A stretch of 64,000 nucleotides of DNA from positions 112,911-176,910 of the forward strand of contig CAVPJW010000005.1 of NCBI GenBank assembly GCA_963705525.1, in the 5' to 3' direction. This document shows, one piece after another, positions 54,647 through 63,684 of the stretch. The notes beneath the pieces are model-generated. The model made no database searches, was not told where the DNA came from, and was given only the letters and a program-made list of their open reading frames with translations. Every line of letters begins with the position of its first letter. The stretch's first letter is position 1. Source of the DNA: CAVPJW01 sp963705525 (GTDB lineage: Bacteria > Acidobacteriota > Vicinamibacteria > Vicinamibacterales > CAVPJW01). A program made the position numbers and the translations under genes.

Positions 54647-54893
54647 TTTCTGAGCTCCGTTCTTTGAGTGAAAGGTCGGAGCGATATCACTCCGCGTTTG
54701 TGCCGCCGTCTCACCAGTCGTCGGCTCAACTCGATATTCCAATCGTTGAACGACGGCTGCAGTGTAGCGCGGCGCAGGACCTCCTTCAATTTCCTTCCAA
54801 ACCCAATCGCCATCCGCACTGTCTTTGGTGTGCTGGGCGAACGCGTCAAGAGCACAAAGAAGGCCTGCTACACTAGGACTTCCCCACCGCTCC
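54647..54893. other. Intergenic stretch between aldo/keto reductase and tRNA-Arg
   Basis: About 250 bases with no gene I can support. Short open frames here are unrelated to known proteins. The promoters of the reductase (minus) and of tRNA-Arg (plus) should lie here, but no clear consensus is seen. Confidence 0.4.
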
Positions 54894-54970
54894 GCGCCCG
54901 TAGCTCAGGTGGATAGAGCACCGGCCTTCTAAGCCGGGGGTCGCAGGTTCGAGTCCTGCCGGGCGCGCCA
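54894..54970 (+). tRNA. tRNA-Arg (anticodon TCT)
   Basis: A complete 77-base cloverleaf. The acceptor stem pairs GCGCCCG (54894-54900) with CGGGCGC (54960-54966), with discriminator G and an encoded CCA end. The D arm is GCTC...GAGC. The anticodon arm pairs CCGGC with GCCGG around the loop CTTCTAA, so the anticodon is TCT at 54928-54930. The T arm is GCAGG-TTCGAGT-CCTGC. It reads AGA/AGG, rare codons in GC-rich genomes; such minor-Arg tRNAs are frequent integration sites for mobile elements. Confidence 0.95.
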
Positions 54971-55173
54971 ATTTCTGGCCAGATTTCGCGAAAGCGCGGA
55001 TTCGCACCTCGGAATCTGGCGACATTCCGCCGCTCACCGCGACCGGTCGGAACCTACCAACTGAAATACTTCTCGCAGTTTCTGGCGCATTTCTGAGCGG
55101 CCGCGAACCGCCGATTCTCATCGCAATCCATTCGCTTTCAGTCGGCGGCGGACCGATGGCATCGTCGTGACCG

Positions 55174-55783
55174 ATGGCCAAGCACGCCTCGGCCCTGAGG
55201 GAGATCCGCACGCGGCTCGGCCTGTCCCAGGCGGAGTGCGCGACGGCTCTCGGCGTCGCCGCTCGAAACATTCCGCACCTGGGATGCCGGCCGACGGCCC
55301 GCGCCAGAGGCTATCGTCAGCCAAGCGCGGACGCTGAAGGCGAAGCGGCCACTGCATGATCGAGTGCCGCTTCAAGTCCTGGCCGACGAACTCCACGTGC
55401 ATGTGCGGACGTTGCGCGCCGCGGCGCATGACGGGCGGCTCGCCGCGACGTTCGGCCCGCGACCGTTCTTCGGGAAGCTCACCGCGACGGCCACGCGAGA
55501 GGCCGCCGCACGATTCATGGCGACGTGGTATCGCCGGACCTACGGACGCGGGCGACGCCGGCTTGTGCCCGTGTGCCGCGTGACCGTGCCGGCGAACTAC
55601 GCGGCCACGCTCGTGGGCCTGCGGCGCCGGCTCGGCCTCAGTCAGCAGCAGTTGGCCGCCAAGGTCGGCGCGGCCAGCAAGGCCGTGGTCTACCAGTGGG
55701 AAAGCGGCAAGCGAAAGCCCTCGCCCGTGTTCTGGCTGCGCATCGAACGACTCCTACGAACGCAAGAAATTGTGGCGACCTGA
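55174..55783 (+). pseudogene. Multi-HTH regulator (two XRE-type domains), one frame break
   Basis: About 200 residues when two frames are joined. The N-terminal XRE domain reads 'LREIRTRLGLSQAECATALG' and, after a +1 shift at 55259-55264, continues 'ETFRTWDAGRRPAPEAIVSQ'. The middle 'VPLQVLADELHVHVRTLRAA' resembles a MerR/excisionase-type helix-turn-helix. The C-terminal XRE domain is 'LVGLRRRLGLSQQQLAAKVG' followed by 'VYQWESGKRKPSP'. The joined protein is convincing, so the break may be a sequencing insertion; decay is also possible in this island. It lies 200 bases past tRNA-Arg, next to a recombinase remnant. Confidence 0.75.
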
Positions 55784-56453
55784 GTTTCGCTGAAATGGCA
55801 GTCGGTGCCTGTTCTTGTTCGTCTTCTATGACTTCGGCTTCGTTGACAGAATGTCCTTGACCCGTCCCTTTATATTCTCTTTAACGGTCGCCAACTTGGT
55901 TTTTGCACCATCGGTCTAGAGCGCGGTGTGGGCCACTGCATCCCTGATCGGCTTGTATTCATTCGCATCTCTTGCGAGACACGCTTCTTTTGATCGGATC
56001 TTTCTTGTCTACCAAATTGGCGAGGTCGCTCATCGAACGGCGCGTCAGGAGCGTCAAGCGCGCCTGGGGGCGACGGCCGTGTTGAAAACGCATGGGCACA
56101 CGCCGGTGTGGGCGGCCGGAATCGGCTGTCGCCGGCCTCAGGTGGCAGCGCTCAAGGCCATCGATCTACACTTTCATGATCTCCGTCTCCAGGCTCAGGC
56201 ACGACGAGCGAGCGGTGGCGCAGGGCCTTCCGGAAAGTCGGCGCGGGCTACAGGCACCGCGATGGTGCGCGGCGACGTTGCGGCCGTGCGTTGTATGCTC
56301 GCTTGTGCTGCTTGCGGGAAAGGTATATCGTTCAGATTCCACTGCTTTCCTGAAGCTGTCGCTCCTCGCGGGGCGTTCTCCCGTCTCTGCCCCAACTTCA
56401 TCAAGGCCCTTGCCCGCCGGAATGAGGTTCTCGTGGACACATCTCTGTGCTCG
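55784..56453 (+). pseudogene. Tyrosine-recombinase (integrase) remnant in an island flank
   Basis: Around 56080-56200 one frame reads 'VLKTHGHTPVW' and 'ALKAIDLHFHDLR', the latter matching the box around the first catalytic His-x-x-Arg of phage integrases. The upstream catalytic Arg region and the downstream His/Tyr region are not found, so the gene is dead. The segment 55800-56030 is markedly more AT-rich than the surroundings, with TTGACA at 55843-55848 but no properly spaced -10. No intact gene is visible in this 670-base stretch. Confidence 0.6.
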
Positions 56454-56693
56454 ATGTTACAGTCGCCGCCCCTCCTTGAAGCACTACTGCAGCGAGTCCG
56501 CCGAGAATATCAGGAGATGCCGCGCCTCCGATTAACCTCGTCGCAGGCCCAGCGATTGTTTGGGCTGGAGCCCTTGGCGTGCGCCGCGATTCTTGGGGCC
56601 CTCGTGAAAGAGAAGTTTCTGTTCTGCACCCGTGATGGCCTGCTCGTCCGCTCGGAGCCCCAGGCACCCGCTTTCGCAGCACCACGGATTTAG
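56454..56693 (+). CDS. Small winged-helix-like protein of unknown function
   Basis: 79 residues from the ATG at 56454 (an in-frame GTG at 56433 is possible). 'LLEALLQRVRREYQEMPRLR' then 'LTSSQAQRLFGLEPLACAAI' and 'LGALVKEKFLFCTRDGLLVR' give a helix-helix-helix-strand pattern resembling a winged helix. I recognise this as a short family scattered in many bacteria, with no known function. It sits just past the integrase remnant, so it may be island cargo or a displaced chromosomal gene. Confidence 0.6.
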   Translation: MLQSPPLLEALLQRVRREYQEMPRLRLTSSQAQRLFGLEPLACAAILGALVKEKFLFCTRDGLLVRSEPQAPAFAAPRI

Positions 56694-56907
56694 TCCTGCG
56701 CATGGCCAAGACATCACCCAAGATACGGTCCGCGTGATTCGAATCACACGGGCGAGCGACGGGCGACTCGACGAAGCGGTTGGGGGTCGCGACGTGCCGT
56801 TTTGAGCCAAGGACCCCACGCGGATCGCCCCCTCTGGTCCACGTTGAGACCGGTTCAGAAGGATGACCGCCTGCGGAGCAGACAGGGTGGTCGAATGAGG
56901 TGAACGG

Positions 56908-57573
56908 ATGGCGACTCAGTCCGGAAGGGTGCTGCTCGGCGCGTTGGATCGGATGGTCTCCAGCTCTGCCAATTACTGGGTGGGGCTGCTCAGTGACGTG
57001 GTTGGGGCTCTGGCGTTTCTGACGTTTGGGCTCTCTCGGTTCTCCGGCCTCGGCGTCGTGGCTGGCGTCGCCGTCATCGTGGGGTTCATGACCTGGGGAT
57101 TGCTCGAGTACGTCCTGCATCGGTGGGTCCTGCACGGCCCGCCGTCCATGGCCAGGCGGGGGCACGCGCAACACCACGCGGACCCCACAGCGCTCATCAG
57201 CACGCCACTCTTCGTCATCATGACTGGAGCGCTCACGATCTGGGCGCTCGTCAGCCTCGTGCTGCCTTCCGGGGTCGCCGCCCTGCTGGTCTTCGGGATC
57301 TATGCTGGTTACAACTATTTCGCCCTTGTGCACCACGTGCAGCACCATCGAGCCAACGACCTCTCGCGCATCGCCTGCTTGCGACGACTCGAGCGACTCC
57401 ATGACACGCATCACCATCGACAGGTCGTGAATTTCGGCATCAGCACCACGATATGGGACCGCCTGTTCGGCACGTTCGAACCGACGACTGAGCCAGCGAC
57501 GGACTACTTCTTCTGGAGCACGATCAGATCGTATTGGATGAAGTTGACCTGCAAGCCCAGCGCGACGAGCTGA
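56908..57573 (+). CDS. Sterol desaturase / fatty-acid hydroxylase family membrane protein
   Basis: 221 residues with four TM helices and the His boxes of the di-iron hydroxylase superfamily: 'LHRWVLHG', 'RRGHAQHHAD', 'YFALVHHVQHH' and 'RLHDTHHHRQ'. These enzymes hydroxylate or desaturate lipids using O2. The last 23 codons overlap, antisense, the end of the methyltransferase gene by 70 bases; that tail ('TTEPATDYFFWS...') falls outside the usual domain. It neighbours a methyltransferase and a SagB-like oxidoreductase, which may form a small-molecule pathway. Confidence 0.88.
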   Translation: MATQSGRVLLGALDRMVSSSANYWVGLLSDVVGALAFLTFGLSRFSGLGVVAGVAVIVGFMTWGLLEYVLHRWVLHGPPSMARRGHAQHHADPTALISTPLFVIMTGALTIWALVSLVLPSGVAALLVFGIYAGYNYFALVHHVQHHRANDLSRIACLRRLERLHDTHHHRQVVNFGISTTIWDRLFGTFEPTTEPATDYFFWSTIRSYWMKLTCKPSATS

Positions 57574-58325
57574 GAATAGAACGCCATCTTCATCCACGCG
57601 CGGCGTTCGGCGGCGCTCAGGCGCGAGAACGGGGCGGTCTTGAGGATCTGCCAGACGGTCATCTGCGCCCCGGGCCGGGTCCGGTGATTGATGCGGCACA
57701 CGGATCGTGTGCGGAAATGCCGCTCCCATTCGGTACGGTTTGACGAGTGCGTGCCGACGCGTCGCAGGTCCTCGGCCCTTCGCGTCAGGCACGCGGCGCA
57801 ATCGGCGAAGGCGATGTCGGCCAGCACCACCACGCCGTCCGGTTTCAAGACCCGCGCCGCTCGTCGGTAGAAGCGCGGCCGATCGAAGTAGAACGCGCAC
57901 TCGATCGCCAGGATCCTGTCCACGGATGAGTCTGCGACGCCGGGAAGCCGCTCGGCTTCTCCCAGGCGAAACGACAGCTTGTGCGCCACGTGCTCCCGCA
58001 AGGCCCGCTCGGTCGCGTAGCGAACCTGCCGTTCGGAGATGTTGAAGCCAACCAGGCGGCTGAACTCACACGTGTTCAACAAGAGGAAGTCCTGCTCTCC
58101 GCTCCCGAAGCCGACGTCGATGACGACGTCCCCTTGAGCAATCTCGGCCGCCTGGAACACTTCGAGGCAGAGCCGCTGCTGACGCTCCTCATAGGTCTCC
58201 TTGCCCGATACCGTGTAGCCGTAGTTCAGAAACTTGCGGTCCTTCTGCAGGAATTCCAGGGAGGACTGGAACAGGTCGTACTGGTGCGCGATGGTGCGGG
58301 TGAGCGACGAGGCCGCGTCACTCAT
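57504..58325 (-). CDS. SAM-dependent methyltransferase
   Basis: 273 residues from the ATG at 58325; the longer open frame upstream is out-of-frame SagB sequence. Class I motifs are 'VVIDVGFGSGEQDFLLL' (motif I), 'VGFNISERQ' (II) and 'RAARVLKPDGVVVLADIAF' (post-II). The N-terminus 'LNYGYTVSGKETYEERQQRL' resembles small-molecule C- or O-methyltransferases of the Coq5/erythromycin-like type. The start overlaps the SagB gene stop by 8 bases, so the two are coupled, and the 3' end overlaps the hydroxylase gene antisense. Confidence 0.88.
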   Translation of the reverse strand: MSDAASSLTRTIAHQYDLFQSSLEFLQKDRKFLNYGYTVSGKETYEERQQRLCLEVFQAAEIAQGDVVIDVGFGSGEQDFLLLNTCEFSRLVGFNISERQVRYATERALREHVAHKLSFRLGEAERLPGVADSSVDRILAIECAFYFDRPRFYRRAARVLKPDGVVVLADIAFADCAACLTRRAEDLRRVGTHSSNRTEWERHFRTRSVCRINHRTRPGAQMTVWQILKTAPFSRLSAAERRAWMKMAFYSQLVALGLQVNFIQYDLIVLQKK

Positions 58326-60042
58326 AGGCAGGCAAGGTGGTGAGACGCACGTCCTCGACTGGGCCACCCACCGTGAAGTGGTAGAAGCTCTGCCAGTCGC
58401 GCGAGGCGATCCCGAACACGTCGTGAACGGGATCGTCGAAGTAGCAGCCGATGCCAGTCGACCGAATGCCTGCCTCTTCCGCCTCGAGGTACAGCACCTG
58501 GCCGACGAGACCGGCCTCCCAGAAGAGATTCCGGTAGAACGCGGCGCCATAGGCCACCAGGCTGTTCCGGTAGTCGGCGACCATCGCCAGGCTGAAGGCC
58601 CCATCGCCCGCGATGTCCTGACCGCAGGAGACGCTGGTAGCCAGCGCGCGGCAGTCCCCTTCTTTGAGCAGGTATAGCGGCAGGCCAGGCGGGCATAACG
58701 GCGGGCGCAGCCAGACGAAGTCCCGTCTCATGATCTGCCGCAGTGTGTCGATCTTTGCCGGATCTCGGACCAGCGCGTAGAGACCCGGCGGCAGGTGGGT
58801 CACGCGGTGTACGAAGAGGCCCAGGTGGATGCGCGGGCGCCAGGGAATGGCATCCCAGGGGATGGATCGGCCGTCTCCGGTCGGCACGAGACGCGCCAGC
58901 ATCCGGAAGAACGTCGCCGCGGAGATGGCGGTGGAGGCATCCATGCTCACGGCACTCCTCCGCCCGAGGATCACCCTCTCGGCCGTGAACGCGCCGACCC
59001 GAACGGGCGGCTCGAAGAGTTCTCCCTCGGAAGGGAAGCGGGAAAAATCTTCGTCGATCGCCATTGTCGTATTCGTGGTGGCACGAGCCACTTCGTCGAT
59101 CACGGGCCAATCGATCCCGTGCTCGGCGCTGAGCGCATTGGCCATGCCGTACCATCGGGCAGCGCCCACGTGACGGACGCCCTCTTCCGGCAGCTGCAGG
59201 CCTCGCGGCCTGGCCCCATCGTGTGGTACGACGAGCGCCAAGAGTTCGGGATGCTCTCGCTCCGCGCCGGCGTAGTCGGCATCTCGGTCGAGTCCGAGCA
59301 GCGCGGACACGGCGGCGTCGCCCACACGATCGAGCACGCAGAGTGTCCACCCGAGGGCGGCAGCCGCGACGCGCATGGTCCCCAGCGCATGACCGACATC
59401 ATGTTGGCAGTACCGGAACGCACGCTCACCGTACTTCCACGCCTCCCGCCAATGAATGGACGCCAGTCCCACGAGGAAGGAACCCTCCGGACACGCGGCC
59501 ATCAGGCCTGCCCAATCAGAGGGGGCCAGATCGGCCCGGCGCTCGAGCGCGTGTTCCTTCGGTGCGTAGTGATAGACGCCCGGACGGTCGTGGAGGGCGC
59601 TCAGCGCAGGCAGCAGCGCATATCCTTCCGTGGGGTGCAGGTTGCCGCTCGACGGATTGGCTCGAAGCGACCACGTCGTATTCTGCACGCGCTTCCAGGC
59701 CGTCAGGGAGAGGGCGTAGCGGAAGAAGAGTGAGATCGAGTCGATTGACAGCGGGGCGGGGTCCCCTGGGTTCGTGAGGTAGAGCTGCCAGTACGGAAGC
59801 GCTCGCCCTTCCTGGGGGAGAGGAAGGCGAAGGAGCGACGCCCCATGATAGCGGCGGAACGGATTCGGCTGCGTCGCCCAATCCATGTAGCCGATCGACG
59901 CCGCGAAGCGGCCGTAGTGGTGCTTCGTGCGTTCATGATAGGCGACGACGGTGTCTTCGGCGGACACGTCGCCGCTGGCCGGGCTCCGGGGCGGTTCTCC
60001 GCGCATCGTCTGTAGTCTGGTCAGGAGCGGCGCGAAGGTCAA
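58318..60042 (-). CDS. Double-domain SagB/ThcOx-family FMN oxidoreductase
   Basis: 574 residues from a TTG at 60042, or 562 from the ATG at 60006. Neither has a good ribosome site. Two nitroreductase-fold halves are seen: residues 80-290 ('SLRANPSSGNLHPTEGYALL', the FMN-binding Ser-Ser-Gly-Asn-Leu-His-Pro signature) and 330-565 ('GRRSAVSMDASTAISAATFF', 'WEAGLVGQVLYLEAEEAGI', 'GIGCYFDDPVHDVFGI'). The family includes azoline oxidases of thiazole/oxazole-modified peptides, but no cyclodehydratase or precursor gene is present, so the substrate is probably different. Coupled to a methyltransferase. Confidence 0.88.
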   Translation of the reverse strand: MTFAPLLTRLQTMRGEPPRSPASGDVSAEDTVVAYHERTKHHYGRFAASIGYMDWATQPNPFRRYHGASLLRLPLPQEGRALPYWQLYLTNPGDPAPLSIDSISLFFRYALSLTAWKRVQNTTWSLRANPSSGNLHPTEGYALLPALSALHDRPGVYHYAPKEHALERRADLAPSDWAGLMAACPEGSFLVGLASIHWREAWKYGERAFRYCQHDVGHALGTMRVAAAALGWTLCVLDRVGDAAVSALLGLDRDADYAGAEREHPELLALVVPHDGARPRGLQLPEEGVRHVGAARWYGMANALSAEHGIDWPVIDEVARATTNTTMAIDEDFSRFPSEGELFEPPVRVGAFTAERVILGRRSAVSMDASTAISAATFFRMLARLVPTGDGRSIPWDAIPWRPRIHLGLFVHRVTHLPPGLYALVRDPAKIDTLRQIMRRDFVWLRPPLCPPGLPLYLLKEGDCRALATSVSCGQDIAGDGAFSLAMVADYRNSLVAYGAAFYRNLFWEAGLVGQVLYLEAEEAGIRSTGIGCYFDDPVHDVFGIASRDWQSFYHFTVGGPVEDVRLTTLPAYE

Positions 60043-60291
60043 CGATCGTCAGCCGGACTGCGGTGTTGGTGCGCGAAGGGGAGAATGCGAACCGCGTTGT
60101 CGGTAGGGACAGCTAGTCGTTCCGGCGTTCGGCTCCCAAGACCGCACCATTCACGTCACCACCGGCGTCCGGATTGCTTCACTCCTCTCGTATGGACGCG
60201 CGCGGGGGAATGGGACGAAGTCGGCGCGCGGTCCCCGTCAATCAGCCACGCGCCACAGCTCGCCTCATCAGGCTTGCCTCGCAGCCCCAGG

Positions 60292-60606
60292 TCAGACGTG
60301 ATAGCCGACGCGCCTCAGCGCCGGCAACAGCTCTTCCTGAACGGCGTCAAGGAGGCGGTCGACCGCAGGCGACTCGTGTCCAAAATCGCGGCGACGTCTG
60401 GCGGCACTGGGATCATCCAGACCTTGTAAGCCGCGCAGGAGCCGATCGACCGCTGGCTCAATCCCTTCTTTCTTTGTGACGGCCGCACAGAGTTCATCCA
60501 CCGAGCGGCGCACGTGTCCTTGCGCGTCGCCGACTGTCAGACGACGGGCAAACTTCTCAACGACCTGGAGGGCGGCCTCGATGGAGGTGAAATCTTCGTC
60601 CGTCAT
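60292..60606 (-). CDS. Small helical protein of unknown function
   Basis: 104 residues from the ATG at 60606 ('MTDEDFTSIEAALQVVEKFA'). It is mostly helical, with no TM segment or motif I recognise, and it ends '...VQEELLPALRRVGYHV'. It is on the same strand as, and 164 bases downstream of, clpP. Possibly an adaptor or unrelated; nothing more can be said. Confidence 0.5.
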   Translation of the reverse strand: MTDEDFTSIEAALQVVEKFARRLTVGDAQGHVRRSVDELCAAVTKKEGIEPAVDRLLRGLQGLDDPSAARRRRDFGHESPAVDRLLDAVQEELLPALRRVGYHV

Positions 60607-60770
60607 GTTGATCGATGACGCGCGTGGCGAGATGGCAAGACGGGACGGCTTCAGGGCGCCCTGGGGTGGCACGTTGGCGACTGCCTTCGCCCAGATACAA
60701 GCCGTCGCGCGCTCATCCATCAGCTCGGAGCCTTCCGCTAGAAGGCCTCAGGGCTGGGAGCGCCTGCTCT

Positions 60771-61372
60771 CTACGCCCGCTTCCGGATCAGATCGTCAAC
60801 AATACCGTATTCCTTGCTCTGTTCGGCGGTCATTATGTAGTCCCGCTCCGTATCCTCCTCGATCCGCTTGACCGGCTGCCCGGTGTGCAAGACCAGGATG
60901 TTATTGATTCGCTCGCGCATCCGCAGGAGTTCTCTCGCCGCGATGTCGATGTCGGTGGCCTGGCCGGCCAGCCCGGACATCAGCGGCTGGTGGATCACGA
61001 TGCGCGAGTGTGGCAGCGAGAACCGCTTGCCCTTGGTGCCCGCCGCCAGGAGGACCGCCGCCATCGACGCGGCCTGGCCGATGCCGTAGGTCTGTACATC
61101 CGACCGGATGAATTGCATCGTGTCGTAAATGGCGAGGCCAGCCGTGATCGACCCGCCCGGGCTGTTGATGTAGAGCAGGATGTCCTTGTCGGGATCGTCC
61201 GCTTCCAGGAACAGCATCTGCGCAATCACCAGGTTCGCAACCGTGTCATCGATTGGCGTGCCGATGAAAATAATGCGGTCTTCAGCAGCCGCGAGAAGAT
61301 GTCGTAGACCTGCTCTCCTCGGTTTGTCTGTTCGACGACCATCGGGACGAACTGGAGGCGCGCGTGGGACAT
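60771..61372 (-). pseudogene. clpP: ATP-dependent Clp protease proteolytic subunit, one frame break
   Basis: Joined length about 200 residues, normal for ClpP. The ATG at 61372 begins 'MSHARLQFVPMVVEQTNRGE'. The frame is lost by one missing base at 61279-61284: 'YDIFSRLLK' should continue 'DRIIFIGTPIDD', and does so in the next frame. After the break all features are intact: 'LLYINSPGGSITAGLAIYD', Ser in 'GQAASMA', His in 'SRIVIHQPL'. Taken literally only a shortened internal start could be used. A single deleted G in a conserved gene suggests sequencing error. It lies between ftsH and a small unknown gene, with no clpX adjacent. Confidence 0.85.
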
Positions 61373-61638
61373 AGGCTGATGGCTGACGTCGTGAGCGACT
61401 GATTCAACAGGCGAACGCCCCGATCAATTAATCGTTGGATGCCCAGACTGTTACGAATGGGAAGCGGGCGGTGGGGCGCCGCGGCGAGGACGGTGCAAGA
61501 ACGCCTTCGCAATCGAAGCACGCGCCTGGGGGTCGCCAGAGCATTCTGGGCGACCCACACCATCCGGTGCGATTCCGCTGGAGCACACGACCGCCAGGCA
61601 ACGGGAGGTCGTGGATCTGACGGGGAAACCAGACGCCG

Positions 61639-63570
61639 CTATGCTTGCGGAAGCGGATCGGTGAGCGGCGGCACCAGCGACGGACGCGTCTCTCGCCGGC
61701 GCCGGGTGTCCTCGTCGTCGGGCAGTGCCGCGGTCGATCCCGTCGGCGCCGCGGGCTGCCGCTCGTCGAGCGACAAGCCCCTCACCATCCGCCGCACCTG
61801 TTCGCCGTCCAGCACGTCACGCGTGCACAGCTCGTCGGCGATGCTCACCAGGACCGCCTTGTACTCGACCAGGATCCTGTGCGCGCGCTCGTAGTTCGCG
61901 CTGACGATGCGCGTGACCTCCTGGTCGATCCGCCAGGCCGTGTCCTCACTGTAATCCTGGTGCTGCGCGATCACCCGGCCAAGGAAGATCGGCTCGGCCT
62001 TCTTGCCGAAGGTGAGCGGTCCAACCGCCTCGCTCATGCCCCACTCGCACACCATGCGGCGTGCGAGCTCGGTCGCGCGCTCGAGGTCGTTGCCGGCGCC
62101 CGTCGTCATGCCAAGGGTGATGATCTCTTCCGCGATACGGCCGCCCATCAGCATCGCGATCTGATCGTCGAGATACGCCTTCGAGTAATGGTGCTTCTCG
62201 TCAATCGGCAGCTGCTGCGTCAGGCCCAGCGCCATGCCGCGCGGGATGATCGTCACCTTGTGAATCGGATCAGCGTGCGGGAGCAGCACCGTCAGCAGCG
62301 CGTGGCCGGCTTCGTGGGTGGCCGTGATCCGCTTCTCCGCGTCGCTGATGATCATCGACCGTCGCTCCGTGCCCATCAAAACCTTGTCCTTCGCGAACTC
62401 GAAGTCGTTCATCCCCACGGCCATGCGGTTGTCGCGCGCGGCGTGGAGCGCCGCCTCGTTCACCATGTTCGCCAGGTCGGCACCCGAGAAGCCGGCCGTT
62501 CCACGCGCCAGCACCGCGGTATTGACATCATCTGACAGCGGACTCTTGCGCGTATGGACCGACAGAATGCCTTCGCGCCCCCGCACGTCGGGGTGGTTGA
62601 CGACAATCCGTCGATCGAAGCGGCCCGGTCGCAACAGCGCCGGATCGAGCACGTCCGGACGGTTCGTCGCCGCGACGAGGATCACGCCCTCGTTCGACTC
62701 GAATCCGTCCATTTCGACCAGAAGCTGATTGAGCGTCTGCTCCCGTTCATCGTGCCCACCCCCGAGCCCGGTCCCTCGGTGCCGGCCGACGGCGTCGATC
62801 TCATCGATGAACACGATGCAGGGGGCGTGCTTCTTGCCCTGCGCGAACAGGTGGCGGACGCGGGAGGCCCCGACGCCGACGAACATCTCAACGAAATCCG
62901 AGCCGCTGATCGAGAAAAACGGTACGTGCGCTTCGGCCGCGACCGCGCGCGCCAGCAGCGTTTTGCCAGTCCCCGGAGGGCCCATCAGGAGCACGCCCTT
63001 CGGAATGCGTCCGCCCAACTTCTGGAACTTCTCCGGCTCTTTGAGGAACGCGATGATCTCCTGCAGCTCCTCGCTGGCTTCGTCGACGCCCGCGACGTCC
63101 TTAAAGGTCACCTTCTTCTGCGAGCCGGACGACAGCGTGGCCTTGCTCTTGCCGAATGAGAGCAGCGTGTTGTCGCCGCGTGGCATCTGCCGAACGAAGA
63201 AGATCAAAACGCCGATGAGCAGCAGGACCGGCGCCCACACATACAGCCACGAAGTCCAGAAGCTCTGCGTCGGCGCCGTCGCGGTGAGGGAAATGCCGCG
63301 CTCGATCAGCGTGTGGGCCAGCCCGTCGTACTGGCTCGGCGCGTACGTCCGGAAGCGTTCTTTGTCGGTTCGGTAGATCCCGGCAATCTCGTGGCCGGCG
63401 ATCGTGACCTGCTTCACCTTGCCGGCGTCGACGTCTGCCATGAAGTCGCTGAAGGCCACGGGCCGCTCGTGCGTCTGGAACGTGGTGGAGACCTTCCACA
63501 CCATCACCCCGACCACGACGAGCACTATCCAGAACAGCACCCGCGTCAACGTGGAGTTCACCCTCGGCAT
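61639..63570 (-). CDS. ftsH: ATP-dependent zinc metalloprotease FtsH
   Basis: 643 residues from the ATG at 63570. It is a membrane-bound AAA protease that degrades membrane and regulatory proteins. TM1 is at 11-27 and TM2 at about 108-126, with a small periplasmic domain between. Walker A 'GPPGTGKT' is at 197-204, Walker B 'FIDE' at 254-257, the pore loop is 'VEMFVGVGASR', and the zinc motif 'HEAGH' is at 419-423. The 34-residue upstream extension in the open frame is unlikely to be translated. The C-terminal tail is Pro/Arg-rich and variable, as usual. It precedes clpP on the same strand. Confidence 0.95.
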   Translation of the reverse strand: MPRVNSTLTRVLFWIVLVVVGVMVWKVSTTFQTHERPVAFSDFMADVDAGKVKQVTIAGHEIAGIYRTDKERFRTYAPSQYDGLAHTLIERGISLTATAPTQSFWTSWLYVWAPVLLLIGVLIFFVRQMPRGDNTLLSFGKSKATLSSGSQKKVTFKDVAGVDEASEELQEIIAFLKEPEKFQKLGGRIPKGVLLMGPPGTGKTLLARAVAAEAHVPFFSISGSDFVEMFVGVGASRVRHLFAQGKKHAPCIVFIDEIDAVGRHRGTGLGGGHDEREQTLNQLLVEMDGFESNEGVILVAATNRPDVLDPALLRPGRFDRRIVVNHPDVRGREGILSVHTRKSPLSDDVNTAVLARGTAGFSGADLANMVNEAALHAARDNRMAVGMNDFEFAKDKVLMGTERRSMIISDAEKRITATHEAGHALLTVLLPHADPIHKVTIIPRGMALGLTQQLPIDEKHHYSKAYLDDQIAMLMGGRIAEEIITLGMTTGAGNDLERATELARRMVCEWGMSEAVGPLTFGKKAEPIFLGRVIAQHQDYSEDTAWRIDQEVTRIVSANYERAHRILVEYKAVLVSIADELCTRDVLDGEQVRRMVRGLSLDERQPAAPTGSTAALPDDEDTRRRRETRPSLVPPLTDPLPQA

Positions 63571-63684
63571 CCGACATCCATGAGTCTCAAGACTACCATG
63601 GCTTCCGTACGGTCCCCGTGCGATGGAAATCGTCTTCGCACTCGGCGCGGGCCACTCGCTCGTCGGCGTCACGCATGAATGTGA

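Noticed and set aside
54971..57000. A direct repeat of the tRNA-Arg 3' end marking the far attachment site
   Set aside because: No second copy of the T-arm/acceptor sequence was found by reading through this region.
56908..60042. A thiazole/oxazole-modified peptide cluster, suggested by the SagB-like gene
   Set aside because: No cyclodehydratase, YcaO protein or precursor peptide gene is visible on either side.
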